The position numbers were made by a program, and so were the translations under genes. DNA of 64,000 nucleotides, from contig CAXXVF010000002.1 in assembly GCA_963663605.2 (NCBI GenBank), positions 1,178,001-1,242,000 on the forward strand. Direction: 5' to 3'. Positions 43,265 to 50,887 of this stretch are shown here, piece by piece (the stretch's first letter is position 1; the number at the start of each line of letters is the position of its first letter). Under the pieces are notes generated by a model. That model searched no databases, was not told the DNA's origin, and saw only the letters and a list, made by a program, of their open reading frames with translations. This DNA comes from Sporobacter sp963663605. Its GTDB lineage: Bacteria > Bacillota > Clostridia > Oscillospirales > Oscillospiraceae.

Positions 43265-43909
43265 CAGCGGCGACAAGTTGAGTAAATCTTACGGCTTAGG
43301 TACGGGCTGGATTTCCCCCGCAGCTGCCTCTCGTTGCCGATCAGGTGGTTTCCCATTAAAGCCGCGTTCGATGCGTTACCGTCATCGCTGCCCGATTGCC
43401 ACTCAGACCGCACTGCAATCCCCATCCTGTCACGGGAACAGGTTCTCCCCGAACAGCCTAGGTGTTTTCCACTAACAGTCAAGCCGTCTCTTAGCCTCTT
43501 TTGCAGGAAATATTTCAAGGGGCAATAGCGCCCGATGCTGTGGCCACAGCACCAGACATTCAGGTCCCCTATCCGCAGATCCCACGCAAGGCAGGCTACT
43601 CTGCACACAGCGCACGGCTTTTAGCCAAAGCACCGCAATACAGGTTCTATCCTGTCCCGTACAAAGACCGCGCTCAGTATGAGCACGGCAAAGCACGCAA
43701 ACAGGTCTCCGCATAAACAGGGTCGGGATCTCCATGCCGTTGGAGGCCGCCCTGAGTACGCAAGCGCGGAAAACCGCGCTTCCCCCCAGCATCCACCCCG
43801 AACTGGGCGTTCAAAGCAGACACAAGAGGTTTCGCAGGTGTGCCCTTTAAAGGATTTTTAGGCCCTTCTTCGGAAACGGCAGATCTGACTAGGATACTGC
43901 GCCGCTGTA
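43265..43909 (-). ncRNA. ole: OLE RNA (ornate large extremophilic RNA)
   Basis: About 643 nt between ispA and the OapA-like gene without a believable ORF on either strand. A dedicated promoter reads into it. Its very 5' segment CAGCGGCG (43900-43907, minus strand) is perfectly complementary to its 3' segment CGCCGCTG (43265-43272), closing the whole RNA as a terminal stem. Inside are clear hairpins, such as AAGCGCGG-TTTT-CCGCGCTT (about 43764-43783) and GCTGTGGCCACAGC (about 43537-43550), and many G-A-rich single-stranded motifs. Known OLE RNAs are about 600 nt, found in anaerobic or extremophilic Firmicutes in exactly this neighbourhood, and work with OapA in stress and metal-ion responses. 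Sequence-level consensus was not checked. Confidence 0.85.
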
Positions 43910-43915
43910 ATCTAT

Positions 43916-43944
43916 ATATTAACAAGAAAATGCCAATTTATCAA
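43916..43944 (-). promoter_or_regulatory. Promoter of the OLE RNA
   Basis: Minus strand TTGATA (43939-43944), 17-nt spacer, TAATAT (43916-43921). The -35 box overlaps the ispA stop codon. Predicted start about 43909, two bases before the 5' terminal stem. Confidence 0.8.
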
Positions 43945-44834
43945 TACTTTCTTTCTTCCAGAATTCTGGCAAGCGTTAGAAGAAAATCCGTATTCCCAAA
44001 GTGTCCGGCGATTGACTCGGATGCCTGACGCGTCTTCTCGTGTATGATCCGCTCGCATTCTTCGACGCCGAAAAGCGTCACGAACGTCGATTTTTCGTTC
44101 GCCGCGTCCGAACCGGCGGGTTTGCCGAGCGCGTCCGTCGAGCCGGTGACGTCCAGGACGTCGTCGCGGATCTGAAACGCGAGGCCGAGCGCCGACGCGT
44201 AGTCCATCGCCGCTTTCAGCTGCGCGTCGCTTCCGCCCGCGGCGGCAACTCCGATCTGCGCCGCCGAGATGAGCATGGACGCCGTCTTCAGGGCGTGTAT
44301 GCCCGATATTTCCTCATATGTCAGCTTCCGTGCCTCACTTTCCATGTCGAGCGCCTGCCCGAGGCAGATTCCGTTTGTCCCGGCCGCTCTTGCCAGAAGC
44401 TTTGCCATTGTCACGACGCGTCCGTCCGGCAGATCCGAATCCAGCAGCATGCCGAACGCCTCCGCCTGGAGCGCGTCGCCCGCCAAAGTGGCGATGCATT
44501 CGCCGAAAACGATGTGGTTCGTGGGCTTTCCCCGGCGCAGCGCGTCGTCGTCCATGCACGGCAGGTCGTCGTGGATGAGAGAATATGTGTGCAGCATCTC
44601 GACGGCAGCAGCAGCCGGCAGCGCTTTCTCCATGTCCCCGCCCGCGGCCCTGCAAAACTGCAGGACGATGACGGGCCGGATGCGCTTGCCGCCCGCCGTC
44701 ACGCTGTAGCGCATCGCGTCGGCGAGCGCGCTTTTGGGCATGCGCGCGAAGTATTGTTCAAGCTGATCGTCGACCATGGCCCTGCATGCGGCATATTCGC
44801 GGTCGAATTCTTCTTTTTGCATGGGTTTTATCAC
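43941..44834 (-). CDS. ispA: Polyprenyl (farnesyl) diphosphate synthase
   Basis: 297 aa trans-prenyltransferase. First aspartate-rich motif DDLPCMDDDALRRGKPTNH near 85, second QIRDDVLDVTG near 225. The residues before the first motif and the length fit farnesyl diphosphate synthases. Overlaps xseB by 4 nt and is followed at once by the OLE RNA promoter. Confidence 0.94.
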   Translation of the reverse strand: MIKPMQKEEFDREYAACRAMVDDQLEQYFARMPKSALADAMRYSVTAGGKRIRPVIVLQFCRAAGGDMEKALPAAAAVEMLHTYSLIHDDLPCMDDDALRRGKPTNHIVFGECIATLAGDALQAEAFGMLLDSDLPDGRVVTMAKLLARAAGTNGICLGQALDMESEARKLTYEEISGIHALKTASMLISAAQIGVAAAGGSDAQLKAAMDYASALGLAFQIRDDVLDVTGSTDALGKPAGSDAANEKSTFVTLFGVEECERIIHEKTRQASESIAGHFGNTDFLLTLARILEERKY

Positions 44835-45058
44835 TCCCCGGCGTCGAACGCCGTCTCTTCCGGCGCACCGTCCGCGCCCTTTTGAAGCTTCACGACCTTT
44901 TGCTCGGCGCCGTCTAAAAGCTTGCCGCAGAACTTGATGAGTTTCGTGCCCTCTTCAAACAGGGACAGCGACTGCTCGAGCGGCGCGTCACCCTTTTCGA
45001 GCGTTTTGACGATCTCGTCGATGCGCGTTATGGCCTGCTCAAAACTCATTTTTTCCAT
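44831..45058 (-). CDS. xseB: Exodeoxyribonuclease VII small subunit
   Basis: 75 aa with the XseB helix pair: MSFEQAITRIDEIVKTLEKGDAPLEQSLSLFEEG then CGKLLDGAEQKV. Non-catalytic partner of XseA. Separated from xseA by the cupin gene and repeat DNA, an unusual interruption of the xseA-xseB pair. Confidence 0.94.
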   Translation of the reverse strand: MEKMSFEQAITRIDEIVKTLEKGDAPLEQSLSLFEEGTKLIKFCGKLLDGAEQKVVKLQKGADGAPEETAFDAGE

Positions 45059-45078
45059 ATGGTTTCTCCTTTATGTTA

Positions 45079-45200
45079 TAACCCACCCGCCCACCCAATT
45101 AAGGTATAGGGCCTGTGTGCTGTGTGCCGTTATGGGAAAGCGTTTTTCTTTAACCGGGGTTTGGGGGCAAAGCCCCCATAATGGGGTGGTGGGCGGGAAT
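45079..45200. repeat. Converging GC-rich repeats between xseB and the cupin gene
   Basis: A reversed unit (CCCACCCGCCCACCCAATTAAGGTATAGGGCC, 45081-45112) faces a forward unit (TTTGGGGGCAAAGCCCCCATAATGGGG then TGGTGGGCGGG, about 45166-45198). Both carry the GGTGGGCGGG tail of the dispersed family. No gene in the gap. Confidence 0.7.
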
Positions 45201-45203
45201 GGA

Positions 45204-45575
45204 TTATTTTTTATAAGCATATTTGAAATTAATCGGGGGCGATGTGACTGACAAATAAACAAATTCGTCATCTGAATTGTTAAACAAGCCGTGAATATCG
45301 CCGTCGGCAAACCTTGCAACGTCGCCGGCTATAAATTCTTGTTCCGTATTGTTTTCAAGAAGCAATAAACCTCTGCCTTTTAAGGCGTACCATATTTGCT
45401 CCGCAGCGTCGTGCTTATGCCGTGGCTGCTGATAACCTTTTTCAAGATGTACTTCGGTAATAGTCACTCTTTCACTTGCAGAATTATCGGGATTGAGCAG
45501 CTGCCTTGAAACAACACCTTCATTTTCAAACGCTGCAATCATATGACCTTTAATAAACTCCATATTGACCTCCAA
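45204..45575 (-). CDS. Small cupin-domain protein
   Basis: 123-aa single-domain cupin: EVHLEKGYQQPRHKHDAAEQIWYALKGRGLLLLENN with two His and a Glu as likely metal ligands, then GDVARFADGDIHGLFNNSD with the third His. Lies inside the xseA-xseB region, flanked on both sides by dispersed repeats, so it may be an inserted gene. Function unknown. Confidence 0.78.
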   Translation of the reverse strand: MEVNMEFIKGHMIAAFENEGVVSRQLLNPDNSASERVTITEVHLEKGYQQPRHKHDAAEQIWYALKGRGLLLLENNTEQEFIAGDVARFADGDIHGLFNNSDDEFVYLSVTSPPINFKYAYKK

Positions 45576-45606
45576 AAAGCTACGGGTTAATCCTATATCT
45601 TTTATC

Positions 45607-45660
45607 AGGCGGGTTCATAAGGGCCGCAGCCCTTATACCTTTAAAGGGGTGGCGGGCGGG
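45607..45660 (+). repeat. Dispersed GC-rich palindromic repeat, copy E
   Basis: AGGCGGGTTCATAAGGGCCGCAGCCCTTATACCTTTAAAGGGG then TGGCGGGCGGGA, in the cupin-xseA gap. Confidence 0.85.
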
Positions 45661-45670
45661 AATTGAATGG

Positions 45671-46861
45671 CTATTCAACAATGGCGCTGAGCTTGTCCTT
45701 TTGCAGCTGGACGGTGATTTTGTCGCCGCTCTTGACGTCGGCGGCTTTTTTGATAACATGGCCGTCGGCGCGCTGGGCTACGGAATAGCCGCGCCCCAGA
45801 ACCTTTAAGGGGCTCATCGCGTCGAGCGACGCGGCCAGCCGGATATACTGCTCGCGCGCTGCCTTGAACGCGGACATGGCCGCTGCGTTGAGGCGCTCCT
45901 GCGTGAAATCGAGCATCATGCGCTTATCGTCAAGCGTATTTTTCGGGTTTTGAAGCACACGCTTGCTCTGCAGTTCCGTAAGACGGCGGCGGAGCGCCTG
46001 AAGTTCCCGCTTGAGTGCCTGGCCGGCGCGCAGGTCAAGGCTTTTAAGCGCTTCGCGCATTTCTGCGATGTCGGGCACGGCGAGCTCGGCGCCGTTTGAC
46101 GGCGTGGACGCGCGTAAATCCGCGACGAAATCGGAGATCGTGACGTCCGGCTCGTGGCCGACGGCGGAAATGACGGGTATTTCGGATTCAAATATCGCGT
46201 GCGCAACGCGCTCGTCGTTGAACGCCCACAAATCCTCGATAGAACCGCCGCCGCGCCCCGTGATAATGAGGTCTGCGACGTCATACCGGTTGGCGTAGCG
46301 GATCGCGCCGGTGATCTCCGGCGGCGCTTCGACGCCCTGCACGCGCACGGGCAGTATGATAACCTTGGAAAGCGGCCAGCGCACCCTCAAAACGCGGATG
46401 ATATCCCGCACGGCGGCGCCCGCGCCCGACGTTATAACGGCGATCCGGTCCGGAAAGCGCGGGATTGGCTTTTTGTATTGCGCGTCGAACAGGCCCTCTT
46501 TTAAAAGCTTCTCCTTGAGCTGCTCAAACGCGACGTACAGGTCACCGATACCGTCCGGCGTCAGCTCGCCCACGTACAGCTGGTACGCCCCGTCGCGCGG
46601 GTAGACGGAGACGCGGCCGAACGCGACGACCTTCATCCCGTTTTCGGGCCGAAAGCGCAGCTTTGAGGCGTTCCCCTTGAAAAAGACGCATCGAAGCGCG
46701 CCCTTTTCGTCCTTCATGGTGAAGTAGTGGTGCCCCGACGGGTAAACCTTGTAGTTGGACAGCTCGCCGCGCACGTAGACGCGGCTTAAAGCGCCGTCGC
46801 TCTCGATAAGCGCTTTGACGTATTCGTTGAGTTCCGTTACGTTAAATATCTTTTGTTCCAT
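45671..46861 (-). CDS. xseA: Exodeoxyribonuclease VII large subunit
   Basis: About 396 aa (ATG giving MEQKIFNVTELNEYVK; another ATG two codons earlier). OB-fold start (YVRGELSNYKVYPSGHHYFTMKD), catalytic core with IAVITSGAGAAVRDI and GRGGGSIEDLWAFNDE, then long helices and a C-terminal GYSVAQRADG. Degrades single-stranded DNA with XseB. The start overlaps the TsaD-like gene by about 20 nt. Confidence 0.95.
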   Translation of the reverse strand: MEQKIFNVTELNEYVKALIESDGALSRVYVRGELSNYKVYPSGHHYFTMKDEKGALRCVFFKGNASKLRFRPENGMKVVAFGRVSVYPRDGAYQLYVGELTPDGIGDLYVAFEQLKEKLLKEGLFDAQYKKPIPRFPDRIAVITSGAGAAVRDIIRVLRVRWPLSKVIILPVRVQGVEAPPEITGAIRYANRYDVADLIITGRGGGSIEDLWAFNDERVAHAIFESEIPVISAVGHEPDVTISDFVADLRASTPSNGAELAVPDIAEMREALKSLDLRAGQALKRELQALRRRLTELQSKRVLQNPKNTLDDKRMMLDFTQERLNAAAMSAFKAAREQYIRLAASLDAMSPLKVLGRGYSVAQRADGHVIKKAADVKSGDKITVQLQKDKLSAIVE

Positions 46862-47774
46862 TGACAATTACCGCCCTGTATGTAAGAATCGCAACGCCGA
46901 GCGCGTTGTCGGCCGAATGCGCAGGCGCCGCAAAAAAGCCGTCCGCCATCACCTGCCGCAAAAGCGTATTGCATGCAACGCCGCCCGTAAACAGCACCGG
47001 CAGGCCGCCGTATTTCTCAAGCGCCCGCTTCGTCGCTTCTTCGACGGCGCGGCCGACGGACATCACGGTAAAATACGCGATATCGGCAGCCTGCGCCCCC
47101 GACGACATCAGCTGTTTCATCTTATGTTCGACGCCGGAGAGCGAAAAAGACAGATCGTTGACTTTCGGCCGGTAAAAGGCGTCGGCCTGCGCTTTTTGCG
47201 CCAGCGCGTCGAGCGCCCGCCCCGACGGGAACGCAAGTCCCAGAAGCCCGCCGGCCCGGTCGATGAGCTGTCCGGCAGAAATATCCGTCGTGCCGCCGAC
47301 GATTTCGCATCGGACGGCACAGCCGTCCGGCCGGACGTGCAGCAGTTCGGTCGTGCCGCCGGACAGGTGCCAGGCCAGGTGCGGCCTGTCCAGCAGTTCA
47401 ATGCGCCCGGCAGACCATGCCGCCGCGGCGATATGGCCCTGCTGATGCGAGAATTCAAAAAAGGGCACGTCCAGGCTATGCGCCAGAACGGCCCCCTGCG
47501 ATTTGCCCGCCAGAAAGCACGGCATGTAGGAATCCTCCGTCTCGCGCGGCTTTGTGCTCGCGCCGACGGCGAGGATTTCGTCCGGCTGCTCCAGTTCCGA
47601 AAAGACGGACGGCAGGTTTTTGACATGCTGGAAAAGCGCGTCGGACTGCCGCAGGCCGAGACGGCCCGGCAGGACGTCTAAAAGCCGGCCGGCGTTTTCG
47701 CCGTCTGCGCCGTCAAATGCGGCGCAGCTCGTCGTATAATTGCTCGTATCAAATGCCAGCGCCGCTTTTTTCAC
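46842..47774 (-). CDS. TsaD/Kae1-family paralog (peptidase M22-like)
   Basis: 310 aa of the ASKHA-fold Kae1/TsaD family: LAFDTSNYTTSCAAFDG at the start, FSHQQGHIAAA (the metal-binding HxxxH is HQQGH here), HLSGGTTELLHV, and VLFTGGVACNTLL at the C-terminus. True TsaD has a longer, differently spaced metal site and usually sits with tsaB/tsaE. This is the shorter Clostridia paralog found upstream of xseA. Molecular role unknown; tRNA t6A synthesis should not be assumed. Confidence 0.8.
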   Translation of the reverse strand: MKKAALAFDTSNYTTSCAAFDGADGENAGRLLDVLPGRLGLRQSDALFQHVKNLPSVFSELEQPDEILAVGASTKPRETEDSYMPCFLAGKSQGAVLAHSLDVPFFEFSHQQGHIAAAAWSAGRIELLDRPHLAWHLSGGTTELLHVRPDGCAVRCEIVGGTTDISAGQLIDRAGGLLGLAFPSGRALDALAQKAQADAFYRPKVNDLSFSLSGVEHKMKQLMSSGAQAADIAYFTVMSVGRAVEEATKRALEKYGGLPVLFTGGVACNTLLRQVMADGFFAAPAHSADNALGVAILTYRAVIVNGTKDI

Positions 47775-48223
47775 GCGAACGTCACTTCATTTCTGACGAA
47801 GCTCCCGAGAACGCCGTTGATGAACTTCACCGTTTCCGGCTGCTCGTACTTCTTGGCCAGTTCGACCGCCTCGTTTATGGCCGCCCTTGGCGGCACGTCC
47901 GGCATATACAAGACTTCAAACATCGCGGTTTTCAAAATGGCGACGGCCGTCCGGGATATGTGCCCGAATTTCCATCCGACGGCGTATTTGTCGATATAGC
48001 CGTCGAGTTCCGCGCCATGCCCGGCAACGCCCCGGACGACCCGCGCAACGTAATCGAGCTGTTTCTTCTGCGGGAAATCTTTATAAAGCTCGTCTTCTTC
48101 CGCGAGCGTTTCAAAGTATTCTTCGTTAAAAGTCTCGCTGAGCAGCTCCTCCGGATCCCCCGGGTTTTCCGAAAGGCCGAAGCAAAGCCTGACCGCCAGT
48201 TCTCTGGCCGCTGTCCTGGTCAT
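47771..48223 (-). CDS. nusB: Transcription antitermination factor NusB
   Basis: 150 aa from MTRTAARELAVRLCFG (an upstream in-frame ATG nine codons earlier lacks a site). NusB fold with AILKTAMFEVLYMPDVPPRAAINEAVELAKKYEQPETVKFINGVLG at the C-terminus. Helps assemble antitermination complexes on rRNA transcripts. Overlaps the TsaD-like gene by 4 nt. Confidence 0.93.
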   Translation of the reverse strand: MTRTAARELAVRLCFGLSENPGDPEELLSETFNEEYFETLAEEDELYKDFPQKKQLDYVARVVRGVAGHGAELDGYIDKYAVGWKFGHISRTAVAILKTAMFEVLYMPDVPPRAAINEAVELAKKYEQPETVKFINGVLGSFVRNEVTFA

Positions 48224-48452
48224 AGTTACCTCACACGCGCAAACGCGCACTATAAAAATAATATCCCCGCATGAGCGGTTTTGTCTGTATATGTTCTCCC
48301 TGAAGCGGGGAAAAAACGAAGCGTCATCCGGCCGCGCAAATCAACATGCGGTGTCGTTGATTTTTACCGCTGCCGGCAATTTAACGTTATCTAATATGTG
48401 GCCGGCGGAAGATTTCCCGCCGACCGACATTAGACGCTCTGTTATGTGCCGC

Positions 48453-48833
48453 TTACTTGCTCTTCATGGCGACCCCGCAAATGTGTACGTTGACGGAGGA
48501 AACTTTCATGCCCGTCGTCGACTCGATCGCCGTGGCGACGGCATCCTGCACATGGGCGCCGATCTCGTTGACCGCAACACCCAGCGCCACCATGACATAG
48601 ATCTCCGCGCCGATCATCTTGTCTTCCATTTGGATCTTGACGCCCTTGGACAGGTTCTTCTTGCCCAAAAGCTCGGCGAGGTCCCTGCCGGGCGTTGAAT
48701 ACAGCCCGGCTACGCCTTCGACCTCGAGCGCTGCGCCGCCGGCGATAACCGCGACGACTTCCTCGGAGATATTGACGCTGCCCTTGTCTTCGCTGTATGT
48801 GATATAGTCTTTATTTTCGCCCATTTCCGGCAC
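48453..48833 (-). CDS. Asp23/Gls24 family envelope stress protein
   Basis: 126 aa: KGSVNISEEVVAVIAGGAALEVEGVAGLYS, then KGVKIQMEDKMIGAEIYVMVALGVAVNEIGAHVQDAVATAIES and a final VNVHICGVAM, the full Asp23 pattern. Normally placed between spoIIIA and nusB in Clostridia, as here. Confidence 0.93.
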   Translation of the reverse strand: MPEMGENKDYITYSEDKGSVNISEEVVAVIAGGAALEVEGVAGLYSTPGRDLAELLGKKNLSKGVKIQMEDKMIGAEIYVMVALGVAVNEIGAHVQDAVATAIESTTGMKVSSVNVHICGVAMKSK

Positions 48834-48910
48834 TCCTAATCCTGTATTGAAAAACCCAGTTTTTCATGCTCCCGTATTATTCATAAATCGTAAGTTTTTC
48901 ATGTATAAAA

Positions 48911-48946
48911 GTAGTATAATACCTGCTGTTGCAGGTATTATACTAC
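48911..48946 (-). terminator. Terminator of the spoIIIA operon
   Basis: A perfect 16-bp stem GTAGTATAATACCTGC / GCAGGTATTATACTAC, TGTT loop, with TTTTATAC following on the minus strand, 21 nt after the spoIIIAH stop. Confidence 0.88.
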
Positions 48947-48966
48947 AGATAATCCAGAAAATAAAG

Positions 48967-49545
48967 CTATTTCACCTCGATAATTTTTAAATCGGCGGCT
49001 TTGTATTCCGTCTGTGACGTGACGATATCGGTGAGCTTGGCAACGGACGCCGCCGTCAGCCCCTCGTCGGGCGCCGGAACCGTTATATTGACGCCTGTGT
49101 CCGATATGTACACGACACAGTCTAAAAACCCCTTGGCCTTGATCATGTCTTCCAGTTCCGCCTCCTTGATCGAATCGGAGGCGATCTTTGATATCTCGGC
49201 GAGCGCGGCGTCAATCATTTCCTGTGAAGCGCCCTGCGTTTCGCTTACCGTGGCCAGCGTCGCGGCGGCCGAATCCCTGGCCTGCTGCCGGTTGAGGCGC
49301 GCGGTGTCGAAATACGCCGTGTCGACAGCCGTCTCTTCCGGCTCGTAAAACAGCCCTGCATCGGAATTCTCGGCTTCGGCGTCCTTCGCGGCCGCGTCCG
49401 TCGGCGCCGCCGACGTCTGCGGAGACACCTCCGCTATCGCTTCGCTGTCGTTGTCTTTTTTATTGTAAGACCAGTTGAGATACGCCGCAACGCACACAAA
49501 CAGCAAAACCGTGATAATGACCGCGTTCCTTTTAAATGTTTTCAC
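48967..49545 (-). CDS. spoIIIAH: Stage III sporulation protein AH
   Basis: 192 aa: membrane anchor near residues 8-26 (AVIITVLLFVCVAAYLNWSY), a disordered Ala/Asp/Glu-rich stretch, and a YscJ-like ring-building domain with ISKIASDSIKEAELEDMIKAKGFLDCVVYISD. In the mother cell it pairs with forespore SpoIIQ to form the feeding-channel ring. Last gene of the operon. Confidence 0.95.
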   Translation of the reverse strand: MKTFKRNAVIITVLLFVCVAAYLNWSYNKKDNDSEAIAEVSPQTSAAPTDAAAKDAEAENSDAGLFYEPEETAVDTAYFDTARLNRQQARDSAAATLATVSETQGASQEMIDAALAEISKIASDSIKEAELEDMIKAKGFLDCVVYISDTGVNITVPAPDEGLTAASVAKLTDIVTSQTEYKAADLKIIEVK

Positions 49546-49558
49546 TCATGATGCCTCC

Positions 49559-50110
49559 TCAAGAATCATTCATTTTTGATACGACAATTTTATCTGTTCC
49601 AAGCCCGGTCAGGCCCGCCACCGCTTTGACAAGCTGATATTTTACCGCCGGATCGTCCGCCCCCTGGCATACGACGAGCGCGCCGAGATACTCAGGGTAA
49701 ACGGTCTTGAGCGTCACGGGGGCCTCATTGGAACTGCCCGTGGAGACGATAACGGTCGAGCTTTTCGTCTCCGTGCTGTTTTCTGTGGACTCACCTTCTT
49801 CCCGGGCGCTGCCGGATACGCTCAAATCTGTGGCCAGTATCTGCTCCGCCCCGCTTTTGAGCGTCAGGACAACGGTTACTTCACCGGCCCCTTTGATTTT
49901 TGACAGCGCCTGCGCTATGCGTTTTTCCTGTTCGGCAAGCGAAAACGCAACGTCCGGCGTTTCGGCGGCCTGCGTCTCATCTTTATCACCGCGCGCGCCG
50001 GTCGGCAGCAAAATCAGCACCAGACCGACTAAAAGCACGATCATAACGAACTTGTTTTTTTTGATGGCAGCCCATATCTTTCCGGTGATTTCCGGCATAT
50101 TTTTACTCAT
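49559..50110 (-). CDS. spoIIIAG: Stage III sporulation protein AG
   Basis: 183 aa from MSKNMPEITGKI. One membrane helix (about 20-38), then a ring-building domain (ALSKIKGAGEVTVVLTLKSGAEQILA) with the loop rich in Ser/Thr and the end VAGLTGLGTDKIVVSKM. Overlaps spoIIIAF by 8 nt. Part of the mother-cell channel. Confidence 0.94.
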   Translation of the reverse strand: MSKNMPEITGKIWAAIKKNKFVMIVLLVGLVLILLPTGARGDKDETQAAETPDVAFSLAEQEKRIAQALSKIKGAGEVTVVLTLKSGAEQILATDLSVSGSAREEGESTENSTETKSSTVIVSTGSSNEAPVTLKTVYPEYLGALVVCQGADDPAVKYQLVKAVAGLTGLGTDKIVVSKMNDS

Positions 50111-50597
50111 CGTATCGACTCCAGTCAAGCTCTTCCGACGGTATGCCAAGCTCCGCCTCTATGCTTTGGCTCAGTTTCTGCCGTTTGTCTTCATCGGCGT
50201 TCGTACAAAGAAGCGCGCTGCACGGGTACCAATAGCCGTCGACGCTCCATGTAAGCTGCACCGAGGCTTTCAGCTCCTCCAGTCCCAGGGACTTGCCTTT
50301 GTCCAATATATATGCCTCACACCGCTCTTCTATGATACGTCTTGTCAGGTTTTCGTTCGTATCGCCGATATCGGAGGAAAACGCCGCCGCATCGCTTTTA
50401 TACCGCGCGAGATATTCGGAAAAACCGCCGTAATCGAAGCCAACGACCGGTTTTATGAGCGCAACGACGGTCATGAGTCCGCAGACGAGCGATACGACCT
50501 TTTTAACGCGCCCCTCCGGCGTCACCGTCATGGCGATTGCCGTAACCATCGCGGCCCCGGCGATACCGACGACCCAGCTCCTCAGCGCCTCCGTCAT
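50103..50597 (-). CDS. spoIIIAF: Stage III sporulation protein AF
   Basis: 164 aa from MTEALRSWVVGIAGAAM (upstream frame without ribosome site rejected). Two membrane helices, then a soluble domain ending EAELGIPSEELDW. Family assigned by sequence and place between AE and AG. A 290-nt block of palindromes separates it from AE. Confidence 0.9.
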   Translation of the reverse strand: MTEALRSWVVGIAGAAMVTAIAMTVTPEGRVKKVVSLVCGLMTVVALIKPVVGFDYGGFSEYLARYKSDAAAFSSDIGDTNENLTRRIIEERCEAYILDKGKSLGLEELKASVQLTWSVDGYWYPCSALLCTNADEDKRQKLSQSIEAELGIPSEELDWSRYDE

Positions 50598-50641
50598 AAA
50601 GAAACATCCTTTTCTTATGTACTCCGGGTCTGTCCGCCCGT

Positions 50642-50870
50642 CCTTTCGCCGTGCGAAAGGATTTTGGCCGGTCACGCCGAGTCCTGCTGGGCTGGACGGC
50701 CAAAATCGTCTGATCTCGCGGCTTTCGGGGATTCACTTCCTGAAAGCCTTACTTTTAAAAACCGCCTCAGCGGTTTTAACCTTCTCTAATACTTGATTAA
50801 TCTAAATCTAATAACAATGACCATAAATTTTTTATATATTCCCCCGCCGACGGCGGGGGAATATATAAAA
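50642..50870. repeat. Palindrome block inserted between spoIIIAE and spoIIIAF
   Basis: Four inverted repeats: CCTTTCGC/GCGAAAGG (50642-50660), ATTTTGGCCG/CGGCCAAAAT (50661-50706), AAAACCGC/GCGGTTTT (about 50758-50777) and TTATATATTCCCCCGC/GCGGGGGAATATATAA (50832-50869). No gene. None has a good T tract on the minus strand, so read-through to AF may survive. Confidence 0.8.
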
Positions 50871-50887
50871 CCGGGCTTTACGAAGTG

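Noticed and set aside
43255..43792. Minus-strand ORFs of 106-117 aa within the OLE region
   Set aside because: Cys/Arg-rich, no ribosome sites, overlapping frames, and located inside a structured non-coding region with matching terminal stems.
43255..43930. RNase P RNA, 6S RNA or tmRNA as the identity of the large non-coding stretch
   Set aside because: No recognisable RNase P core motif or tmRNA alanine acceptor was seen; position and the OapA-like neighbour fit OLE RNA much better.
46815..47681. Plus-strand ORF of 288 aa
   Set aside because: Antisense shadow of the TsaD-like gene.
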